From: Tridacna crocea
Taxonomy: Eukaryota > Mollusca > Bivalvia > Cardiida > Cardiidae
Length of the DNA stretch: 64,000 nucleotides
Direction of reading: 5' to 3'
Assembly: GCA_943736015.1 (NCBI GenBank)
Contig: OX031069.1
Location: 23,627,235 to 23,691,234, forward strand
Position 1 is the stretch's first letter. Every line of letters starts with the position of its first letter. This document shows positions 42,330-54,300 of the stretch, in pieces. Both the position numbers and the translations under genes were made by a program. Below the pieces are notes generated by a model. That model did not search any database and had not been told where the DNA came from. It saw only the letters and a program-made list of their open reading frames with translations.

Positions 42330-45300
42330 CTGAAAAGAAGATAAGTTACATGAAATCAAATTAAACATTATGAGAGAAGGAGTAACTGTTTGAAAAAAAT
42401 TGCATGAAATCAAATTAAACATTGTGGGAAAAAGAGTAACCTCTAAAAACACTTAACATGAAATTGAGTATATACTCATTACTGATTGTTTCTATAAGAC
42501 AAAATATACCACTAGTAACCCATATTTTCTCCTTATTTATCCCTCACCAAAGGCAAAGGGATATAGTTTTAGTGTTGTCTGTCCTTACGTCCGCCCTTTC
42601 ATCCATGTCTCCATCAGGGACAATATCTCCAATACCATAGTTAGAGGTTATTACACAGCTGATGAGGGCAGGAGAGTGATATCGGCCCACCACCTTGATA
42701 TCTGCCCCGAGGGCAGATTTCGAGGTGGAGGGCCGATATCACTCTCCTGCCCTCATCAGCCATGTAATAACCTCTTTAATACATTCATGGATCCATTGCT
42801 CGACCTTTTTTGGTTTTCTAGCATGTTTAATACTTAAAACAAAAATATCTTGTCTCCATTCGACACTTTTTTCCGCGGGTAAACGTCACGTTCATGACGT
42901 CATTCATCAACACTATCGTAGAGCTGCATATGTGCAGTATAGGACATTTTAAATAAACAGTTCTTCATGTTTGTTCATTGTTAAAAAGATGTTGTCATTA
43001 TTGTTTCTCAATCTAAATATTCAAATTAGTGTGATACGGATCAAAACTGAGAAACAGGATATATAGATGGTTGGTGCTTCGAATTATGAAACTTAATCAA
43101 GTTCGATTCACCAGGCTCAAATCGTAGAACTACTAGCCTATAGACACTACACATTGCCTGATAAGTTTCCCAATCCAAGACAACAACAATCTATTCTCTA
43201 TTTATCACGTCATTGTTGGTTTAACGATTCAATGTTGCCTGTAGTTTTGAAGATCTGTCCCCTAGCGATTGACGGACCGATTCCGCCATTTTTTTTTTTC
43301 CAAAATGGATGTTTTGAGAACGTTAGTTTACAAAACGTTAGTTTATGAGTGAGTGTTCTGTTGCTATAGATATAGAACAAATATCTTATCAACGGGCAGG
43401 ATATCAGATATCAGCCCGTTGCCCCGTCATATCTGCCCTTGCGTGACACTGATATTACACCATTTTCGGTGGAAAATGTTACTTTTATTAGTAACAGAAT
43501 GTAATAGGACAGAATATTATGAAACTTTTTACGTCAGTACCATAATCTATTTTGCCCTTGTACTCTTTTTTTTTTTTCATGCAAAATGGGCAAATTGGGA
43601 GCCATTTTGATTTATGCAACAGCGAAACTTTTTGAAAAGGTCTTTTCGGTGGGGGATATCATTTCATCGAAATTGCTTGTTTCATAATGTTTTAAATGCC
43701 ATCATCCACACGGCTGCTAAAACTGAGGATTGTTTGGCAAAGGGCTAAAAAGAAACAATTCTTTGGCCTCTCCTACACAATTCCGACTTTTATGCACCAT
43801 AAGGAAAAAATTGAAAACATTGTGGCAAAAGGAGGAAATGCTGGTAACCAGCATTTTCTCACAATGTTTTCTACCCTTTCCAACAAACTTTCTTGAGTTT
43901 TGAGTCACATTTATTTTGTCTTCTGCACAAGCTTTCAATTTGAACATGTCTAAAATTTTGTCGTCTGTTACAAGGTCAGTTCTGTATCAGAAGCCAAACT
44001 TTTTTGTAGACTCATCTCCCCTGAAAATATTTACAGATTACAAATTCAATGTGGCTCAATTTAGGGGATTTCTCTTTGAAAGGATAGAATACATTGTGGG
44101 AAAATGAGAAAAGACTGGTTAGCAGCATTTCCTTTTTTTTTCCCACAATATTTTCAAAAGCCTTTTCTTCTAAGGCTTGTAAAAACATGGGATTTTTGTT
44201 TGACTTAAGGTAAATAAAGAAACTTGTTTTCAGTCTGCATTAACCCTTTACCTTTTGATGCTCCCAGAAAAGAATTTTTGGAAACACTGTGGGAAAAGAA
44301 GAAAATGCTTGTAACCAGCATTTTCTCCTTTTTTCACAATGTTTTCTACCCTTCACAAAACAAATTTCAAATTTTCAATCACTTTTATTTTGTCATCTGC
44401 AAATGCTTTTGATCTAAACAAGCCTAAAATACATGTATTGTCGTTTGGTAATGAGTTAACCCTTTACCACACAGTGGTAAAAGGAGAGAATACTGGTTAC
44501 CAGCATTTTCTTCTTTTCCCTGAATGTTTTCAAAACCCATCTTCCTCAGGGCAGATTTCGAGGTGGAGGGCCGATATCACTCTCCTGCCCTCATCAGCCA
44601 TGTAATAACCTCTTTATTACATTCATGGATCCATTGCTCGACCTTTTTTGGTTTTCTAGCATGTTTAATACTTAAAACAAAAATATCTTGTCTCCATTCG
44701 ACACTTTTTTCCGCGGGTAAACGTCACGTTCATGACGTCATTCATCAACACTATCGTAGAGCTGCATATGTGCAGTATAGGACATTTTAAATAAACAGTT
44801 CTTCATGTTTGTTCATTGTTAAAAAGATGTTGTCATTATTGTTTCTCAATCTAAATATTCAAATTAGTGTGATACGGATCAAAACTGAGAAACAGGATAT
44901 ATAGATGGTTGGTGCTTCGAATTATGAAACTTAATCAAGTTCGATTCACCAGGCTCAAATCGTAGAACTACTAGCCTATAGACACTACACATTGCCTGAT
45001 AAGTTTCCCAATCCAAGACAACATCAATCTATTCTCTATTTATCACGTCATTGTTGGTTTAACGATTCAATGTTGCCTGTAGTTTTGAAGATCTGTCCTC
45101 TAGCGATTGACGAACCGATTCCGCCATTTTTTTTTTTTCAAAATGGATGTTTTGAGAACGTTAGTTTACAAAACGTTAGTTTATGAGTGAGTGTTCTGTT
45201 GCTATAGATATAGAACAAATATCTTATCAACGGGCAGGATATCAGATATCAGCCCGTTGCCCCGTCATATCTGCCCTTGCGTGACACTGATATTACACCA

Positions 45301-48300
45301 TTTTCGGTGGAAAATGTTACTTTTATTAGTAACAGAATGTAATAAGACGGAATATTATGAAACTTTTTACGTCAGTACCATAATCTATTTTGCCCTTGTA
45401 CTCTTTTTTTTTTTTCATGCAAAATGGGCAAATTGGGAGCCATTTTGATTTATGCAACAGCGAAACTTTTTGAAAAGGTCTTTTCGGTGGGGGATATCAT
45501 TTCATCGAAATTGCTTGTTTCATAATGTTTTAAATGCCATCATCCACACGGCTGCTAAAACTGAGGATTGTTTGGCAAAGGGCTAAAAAGAAACAATTCT
45601 TTGGCCTCTCCTACACAATTCCGACTTTTATGCACCATAAGGAAAAAATTGAAAACATTGTGGCAAAAGGAGGAAATGCTGGTAACCAGCATTTTCTCAC
45701 AATGTTTTCTACCCTTTCCAACAAACTTTCTTGAGTTTTGAGTCACATTTATTTTGTCTTCTGCACAAGCTTTCAATTTGAACATGTCTAAAATTTTGTC
45801 GTCTGTTACAAAGTCAGTTCTGTATCAGAAGCCAAACTTTTTTGTAGACTCATCTCCCCTGAAAATATTTACAGATTACAAATTCAATGTGGCTCAATTT
45901 AGGGGATTTCTCTTTGAAAGGATAGAATACATTGTGGGAAAATGAGAAAAGACTGGTTAGCAGCATTTCCTTTTTTTTTCCCACAATATTTTCAAAAGCC
46001 TTTTCTTCTAAGGCTTGTAAAAAAAATGGGATTTTTGTTTGACTTAAGGTAAATAAAGAAACTTGTTTTCAGTCTGCATTAACCCTTTACCTTTTGATGC
46101 TCCCAGAAAAGAATTTTTGGAAACACTGTGGGAAAAGAAGAAAATGCTTGTAACCAGCATTTTCTCCTTTTTTCACAATGTTTTCTACCCTTCACAAAAC
46201 AAATTTCAAATTTTCAATCACTTTTATTTTGTCATCTGCAAATGCTTTTGATCTAAACAAGCCTGAAATACATGTATTGTCGTTTGGTAATGAGTTAACC
46301 CTTTACCACACAGTGCCGACTTTTGACAGTCCCGGAAAAGAAGATTTCTGGAAACACTGTGGGAAAAGAAGAAAATGCTGGTAACCAGCATTTTCTCCTT
46401 TTCTCTCAATGTTTTCTTCTGTATCAAAGAAAATTTACACAATCTAAGCCATGCTGAAATTGTCGTCTGCAAATGCTTTCAATTTGGACAAGGCTAAAAT
46501 GTTGGCTGGTAAAGGGTAAACTCTCTACCAAACAACAAAATTTTAGACAGGTCCAAATTGAAATTTGCTCTTAAGAGGGTAGAAAACATAGAAAGCCTAG
46601 AAACTTTTTCCTTGAGGTAAAGGGTTAACCCATTACCAGAAAATCCCTTCTTCTGACGACCCTGAGAAAGAAGCCTTTAAAAAGCATTGTGGGAAAAGGA
46701 AAAAATGCTGATAACCAGGATTTTCTTCTTTTCCCACAATGTTGTCTATCCTTCAACAAGCAAATTTCAAATTTTCAGTCACTTTTATTTTGTCGTCTGC
46801 AAATACTTTCGATTTGGACAACCTCAACAATTTTGTCGTTTGGCAATGAGTTAAAACAAGTACCTGATTCCTGAATTACTGCAGGATCTTCACTGGCAGG
46901 AAATCCAAATATGTCATCAGTGTGGTAAAAGTCTGGCATTTCATCGAAAACTATGAGAGGTCTCTGTCCAGCATCAATACTGGCTTCTGAGGGATGTCTT
47001 TCTGCTTCTTCATAAAGTTTCTTTTGAAAAAGTGAAGCATATACAGAATATTATGTTTTATTAATTAACTATTGGACATATAGGAGTTGTACGTGGAAAC
47101 TGGTCCATGCGTTACTAGTCACATTTCTGACTTCGTATAGTATACAGGTCATGACCCCGGCTTAATACGACTTGACCTCCGATCAATACAGTTGACCTCA
47201 TATCAATATTGATGATCCGCAACCAATACAGAAATCCTTGAACGTGATTGGTCAAAAGTTCAGTCATGTGAGCGTCTACCCTTACTTTTAACCAATCACA
47301 TTCAAGGAACCCTATTTTCACTTCTCTTAGGTTGTCATATTGATTCTGGGCCAACAGTTAATTAATAAAAATGTCACTGATCAAGTGATTTTGTATTGGC
47401 CAAGTTACAGGCCCTCGGTCAGCCGTATTGGCCAAGTTACAGGCCAATGATGTCAACATTTTCTTACACAGCAAGAAGTAAATACAAGCAACTGGAAAGT
47501 TTCTACAACATGAAATACCTTTTATTACATACCTTTGACTTTCAACAACAACATTTTGCAATTATTGACAATTTATTGGAAAACGGCAGACAAAAATGGA
47601 CAATTAATAGTCTGGATGGTAGTAACTCTGTTTTCATGAATGGCAAATTGATATTACAGCGTAACATTTTGACCTATCCAATTGCAAATCAATGCATGCT
47701 CAGTCCGTGCGCCAGACAAGTCAGCATACCATATTTGGGACTTACTGTAGATACAGAATTTTTTTCTGTCATGTGTGTTATTTCACCCATTTCAACACAG
47801 TCATGTATTCGATTGGGAAAATTTACTGGTATACTGCCTGCAACACGCAAAATAGGGCATTCAGACATTTGCGTAAAGTGTTGTCTCAGATCAGCCTGCA
47901 CAGTCCATGCAAGGTAATCTGAGAAGGCACTTTACCACTACATTAGATTTTGTCCAACATTAGACTTGCGTGAAACAGAAAATCAAACACAATCGGACAG
48001 TAAACATTAGACTCTTCCAAAGTGACAGCATCTACATTCGATGAATTAAGAGCTGGTACAAATGAGCTTTAGGTCTGTGATAGGGTAGAAAACATAACCC
48101 AACTCATCAAAGATCTTATGGTTATATACATTTTGGCCAAGTTTAGTGCTGATTGGTACTTGTTGATTGTAAATGCTAGAGTGTAACCAAATGCAAATGT
48201 AGCAATTTTTCTTATTCAAGGGCAAATAATTCCAGTCGTTCGAGTCCAATTAGACCCATAATCAACCTCATCCAAGATCTTATGGTTATATATTTTGGCC

Positions 48301-51300
48301 AAGTTTCATGGTGATTGGTTGATATTTGTAGATACTAGAGTGTAAACAAAGTCAAATATAGCAATTTTTATAAGTCAAGGGCAAATATCTTCAGATGTGC
48401 TGGACTGATTACACCCATAATCGAACTCATCCGAGATCTTATGGTCATTATACGTTTTGACCAAGTTTGGTGCTGATTGTTGATTTTGTAGATGCTAGAA
48501 TCTAAACAGAGAAATGTGAAGGGATGGACAACAGACGCAAACGGATGGTGAGTGATTACAAGAGTTTTTCGTGCTCAGGTGAGCTAAAAAATTCAAAGGC
48601 CCATAACTTCTGTACCATTCAAAGGTACAATGAAAGTTGCAGATGTGAAATTTCCCCTGACAGGAAGGTTATCACTAATATTTTGTTCAAACTGCATTTT
48701 TACAAAACAACAAAATTTTAAGACATTTCCAAAGTAAAAGCATTTGCAGACGACAAAATAAATGGGACTTTCAAATTGAAACTTGATTTTGGAAGAGTTG
48801 GTTGGTTGGTTGTAATGGAGTTTAACGCCACTTTAACAGCTAAGGTCATATCATGGCGGTCAGTGATGCTCAGGTGTTTCCTGGCTTTCTCATACCAGTA
48901 TTAACACAACTTTCTTTCCAAAGCCACCGACTACTTTTCTCACATGCTTTAGCAGAGGTGAGAGGCGAAAACACGCCGGGAGGAAAGTTCGCCTCAACCG
49001 AGTATCGAACTCACAACCACCAGGTCATGAGTCCGACACGCCCACCACTGAGCCACCCAGGCCGGCAAACTTTGGAATAGTAGAAAACATTGTGGGAAAA
49101 GGAGAAGATGCTGGTAGCCAGCATTTTTCTGCGTTTTCTATAATGTTTTCAGATGGCTTCTTCGTCTTGGTCGTAAAAACCAGGGATTGTTTGATGAAGG
49201 GTAAAAACCAGTTAGAGAAGCGAACACAACACTGCAATCTATAGCCAGAAAGACAGACAGGAATACTGATAGGAAAATAAAAGGAAGAGTAAGAAAAGAA
49301 CAAAAATCTCAACCTCTTGTTCACATTTCACGCCCTGCAGGGCTTGTAGTTTTGTCCACAGTTCTTTATCTTTCTCCCTCTGATCCTGTAATGTTAATGT
49401 TTAAATCTTGTCCAAACAATGCAAAAAAAATTTAGACTTGCCCATTGTGAAAGTGTTTGCTTAACCCTTTACCAAACGACAAAATTTTAGCATTGTCCAA
49501 ATCAAAAGCATTTGCAGATGACAAAAAATGTAAGTGACTGAAAATTTGAAATTTGTGTTGGGAAGGTTAGAAAACTTTGTGGGAAAAGGAGAAAATGCTG
49601 GTTACCAGCATTTTCTCCTTTTCCCACAATGTTTTCTAAAGGCTTCTTTTTCAGGGGCATCAAAAGTAGGGATTGTGTGGTAATGGGATAACCCTTTACC
49701 AGATAAAAAAATTTTAGCGTTGTCCGAACTGACAGCATTTGCAGATGACAATTTTGATGTGGCTCAAATGGTACAAATGTTTATCGATAGGGTAGAAAAC
49801 ATTGTGGAAAAAGAAGAAAATGCTGCTTCATCAGACAAGGTTTTAGTCTTGTCCAAACTCAAAGCATGAGCGAATGACTACTTCCATGTGGCTTAAATGG
49901 AGAAAGTTTTCTTTGATAGAGCAGAAAACATTGTGGGAAAGAGCAGAAAATGCTGGTTGCCCACCCTTCCTCTTTCTCTCACTGTGTATTCATTACTATA
50001 ATAGCCATCTAATTGGCTGATACAGAACGTCTCAGTCTATTGCCTTAGCCAATTAGATGGCTAGTTTCCAAATATGAAATTACAAGTGAATGAAGAATGT
50101 CAGTGAAAGGTTGTGCTGGAAAGATTATATGAGGTGTGCTCTGTGAAACAGGAGGCTTAATGCATCTACGGAAAACTATCGGCCAGGCTAGCCTGTGTGG
50201 TCTGCGCAGGATGACTTGGCCCAAATATTTTCGCTGTTGGGTCAATTTTCTGTATACCCAACAACCAGTCTATCTGTTTTTTAACCCTTTCCCAAACAAG
50301 CCCTTGTTTTTACGCGTCTGCAGTAAAAGTCTTTGAAAACACTGTGGGAAAAGGAGAAATTGCTCGTAACGAGCAATTTCTCCTTTTCCCACAGTGTTTT
50401 CTACCCTTTTTGAGAACTTTCTGCAATTTTCTCCAAATCTAAAATTGTCGTCTGCAAACTCTTTCGGTTTGGAAGGGTCCAAAATTTGTTGTTTGGGAAA
50501 GGATTGAAATGGTTGTTAAAAACAGTGGATATAATGGATCAATTAGTATGTGATGGCTTGCTTGGTGCCATGGATCACAAAGATGCATTAACCCATTACT
50601 ACACAATCCCTACTTTTGACACCCCTGAGAAAGAAACCTTTAAAGAACATTGTAGGAAAAGGAGAAAATGCTGGTAACCAGCATTTTCTCCTTTTCCCAC
50701 AGTGTTTTCTACCCTTCCCAGAACAAATTTCAAATTTTCAGTCACTTTTATTTTGTCATGTGCAAATGCTTTCAATTTGGACTAGTGTAAAATTTTCTCG
50801 TGTGGTAAAGAGTTAAGCCCCCTTTTGCAAGAGCATGGCTCATATTCATGATCAGATACTCTGTATACAAAAGAAGAGCACCACACAGGGGTGCCAACAC
50901 TTGGCTGCACATGCTTGATTTTCAGTAAAAATATAATTTGAACGGGCATAACAGAGTCAACTATATCATATTTTATGTGTTTTTTTTTAAAAATGTTATG
51001 GGTAAAGAAATGTTGTAATTTAAGCCGGGGAGGGGTTATTTCCCTGACTCCCTGTCACAGTGAATATTTTCCTCCTGCCGAAAATCTGGAACTACTTTTT
51101 TGTTCTACTGAGATCACTTGTTTTAAAAGTGGTATTCATTGATAAAGTAATCAGAAGAAATACATAATTTATATCATCAGCTTGTTATTAATTTGGGGAA
51201 ATATTTGCCCATATCAACCACAAGCTGATGAAATAAACTATATTCCTGCCCTTATTATAAAGGTTCCCTTTCTCATTGTTAGAATTTGTCCAATTTTGAG

Positions 51301-54300
51301 ACAAACATCTTCAATAATAAAAGAGACATTACAAATTGTCAAAGTTTTTACCGAACATCAGCGAGGACATAAACAAAGACTCCAGGGCTACAACAATACC
51401 TTGATGTTTTCTAAGAAAACAGCCGCGTCAATAAAAAAGAAATTTGATTTACATCAGATGGAGGTTTGTAAGTCTCTCCTAATCTTTTCTTCCTGACTGC
51501 TTCTCTTACATCTGATATTCTGCTGAAATGATCATCTGCCATTGCAAATTCAGTTTGATCCAACTCTGGTGCAAGTTCATTTGACTCTGTTTCTGTACCG
51601 TCAACAAAATTTACAGAAGGAGGATATGGCGTGCAGCTGGTGATTTGAATTTCAGTATTGGTGGTCTCTGTTTGAAATCCTGCGAAGAAAGAAATGTTTT
51701 ACTATCCAGAAGTGTGATGTAAGTTTTCTTGGGTTTATATTTGAATTCGAGCAGCGTGAAGATAATATTTTCTTTTGCAACGAGCAGTTCTTATTGTACA
51801 TGTATATAAAGCTATCAATGACAAAATTTTTCAATTATTGACATTTAATTTGAAAACTGTTAACAAAATAAGACAATTAACCCTTTACCAGAAAACAAAA
51901 TTTTAGCCTTGTCCAAATTGAATGCATTTCCAGACAACAATTTCAATGTGGCTCAATAGGTGCAATGTTTCAAAGACACAGTAGGAAACATTGTGGGAAA
52001 AGGAGAAAATGCAGGTTGACTGCATTTTCTCCTTTTCCCACCATGTTTTCAAAAGCCTTCTATTCCAGAAACATTAAAGGTCAGCATTGTTTGGTAAAGG
52101 GTTAATGGCATGAAGGGTATTTACTCTGTTTTTTTATGAATGGTGGATGAAAGCTAGAGTACATCACTTTGACTAACCAAATCACAAATCAGTGCATACT
52201 TAGTCTGTGCATAAGTTACATCTTTATATTATATTTGGACCTGTATTAAACAGTGCGTCGATGAGGATTTCTTTTCTGCTATGAGTGTGATTTTATCTAC
52301 TTGCGACGCATGTATTTGAGCCTTAAGTTTACTTACATATATGTATAACACAGTCTAACCTGTATACAGAAACTACATAAGAGAAATAAGAAACACGAGG
52401 GCCAAGATGGCCCTGAATCGCTCACGTGAATTTTTGAGAGGACTATAGCCTTTTTTTGGACAGGAATTGAAACATTGGAAACAAAATCATTATTTTGCAA
52501 AGCAATTTTCAAAAGGTCATCTGTAAAAGTCATTTCAAAATCTGACCATCAGTTTCAGAAAAGAACAATTTTAAAGAATTTCTTGATTTCCGTATAGTGC
52601 ATTAAGTGCAAGTAGCCCCCATTCTTCAGAGCCATGTTTCTTGATGGATAAAAATTGCGCAAACATTTTTGAAAAGGGTCATTCAATGAGCAGTACTGTG
52701 AAATTATTTTAAAATCTGACCAGCCATTTCAAAGAAGAAGAATTTTCAAGAATTTCTTCATGTCCATACAGTGCAAGTAGCCCCCATTCACCAGAGCCAT
52801 GTTTCTTGATGGATCAAAATTTCGCAAACAATTTTTGAAAAGGGTCACACAAAGAACATCCTTGAGAAATTATTTCAAACTCTGACCAGCGGTTTCAGAG
52901 AAGAAGAATTCTTAAGAATTTCTTCTTTGCCGTATAGTGCAAGTAGCCCGCATTGACCAGAGCCATGTTTCTTGACGGATCAAAATTTCGCAACAATTTT
53001 TGAAAAGGGTCACCCATGGAACATCTCTGTGAAATTATTTTAAAACCTGGCCAGCGGTTTCAGAGAAGAAGATTTTTAAAGAATTTCTTAGAAAATTCCA
53101 TTTGGTTACCATGGCAACCAGAGTTTTTGACGGAATCGAATTCTGTGAATAAATTTTAAAGAGGACCTCCCAAGGAACATTCCAGCCAAGTTTGGTCCAA
53201 ATTGGCCCTGTGGATTAGTAGGAGTTGATGTTTAAAGAATTGTTGACGACGCATGGCGGACGACACATGACAGACGACGAACACGGACATCGGGTGATCC
53301 TAAAAGCTCCCCTTGAGCATATTGTGCTCAGGTGAGCTAAACAAGAGGGCCAAGATAGCCCTGGATCGCTCACCTGACTTTTTGAGAAGACCATAGCCGA
53401 ATGTTTTCAAAATCTAATCAGCCATTTCAGAGAAAAAGAATTTTCAAGAATTTTTTCATGTCTGTATAGTGTGAAATTCAATAGCCCACAGCCATCAGAG
53501 CCATGTTCCTTGATGGATCAAAATTTCTAGAGCAAATTTTGAAATGGGTTAGCTAAGAAACATTTCTGTGAAATTATATAAAAATCTGACCAGCCCTTTC
53601 AGAGAAGAAGAATTTTAAAGAATTTCTTTATGGCCATATTATTGCAAGTAGCCCCCATTCACCAGAGCCATGTTTATTGACTGATCAAAATATTGCGAAC
53701 AATTTTTGAAAAGGGTCATCCAAGGAACATCTCTGTGAAATTATTTCAAAATCTGACCAGTGGTTTCAGAGAAGAAGAAATTTTAAGAATTTCTTCATTT
53801 CTGTATAGTGCAAGTAGTTCCCATTCACCACAGCCATGGTTCTTGACGGATAAAAATTTTGCCAACATTTTTTGAAAAGGGTCATCCAGGGAACATCTCT
53901 GTGAAATTATTTCTAATTCTGACCAGCGGTTTCAGAGAAGAAGAATTTTTAAGAATTTCTTCATTTCTGTATAGTACAAGTAGCCCTCTTTCACCAGAGC
54001 CATGATTCTTGACGGATCAAAATTTTGTGAACAATTTTTGAAAAGAGTCATCCAAGGAACATCTCTGTCAAATTATTTCAAATTCTGACCAGCGGTTTCA
54101 GAGAAGAAAATTTTTTAAGAATTCCTTCATTTCTGTATAGTGCAAGTAGCCCCCATTCACCAGAGCCATGTTTCTTGACGGATCAAAATTTTACGAACAG
54201 TTTTTGAAAAAGATCATCCAAAGAACATCTCTGTGAAATTATTTCAAAATCTGACCAGCGGTTCCAGAGGAGAAGATTTTTAAAGTATTACCTAGAAAAT

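Larger units (their letters stand above)
42711..44476 (+). repeat. 1.77-kb tandem duplication, copy 1
   Basis: Starts GGGCAGATTTCGAGGTGG. By eye it differs from copy 2 at about ten positions. The first ~1 kb is an unclassified repeat with short inverted motifs (CAACGGGCAGG / CAGCCCGTTG); the rest is three hairpin elements. Confidence 0.5.
44549..46315 (+). repeat. 1.77-kb tandem duplication, copy 2
   Basis: Same content as copy 1; differences include AACAAC/AACATC near 45020 and GGACAG/AGACGG near 45350. Confidence 0.5.

Noticed and set aside
42711..43610. 85-codon frame repeated in both copies of the tandem duplication as a gene
   Set aside because: Duplicated with its surroundings, no motif; the frame begins in a palindrome and is best seen as repeat sequence.
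47396..47917. 173-codon plus-strand frame
   Set aside because: It crosses repeats (direct repeat at 47396-47450 and repeat G), shows no family motif, and runs antisense within the PARP-gene intron.
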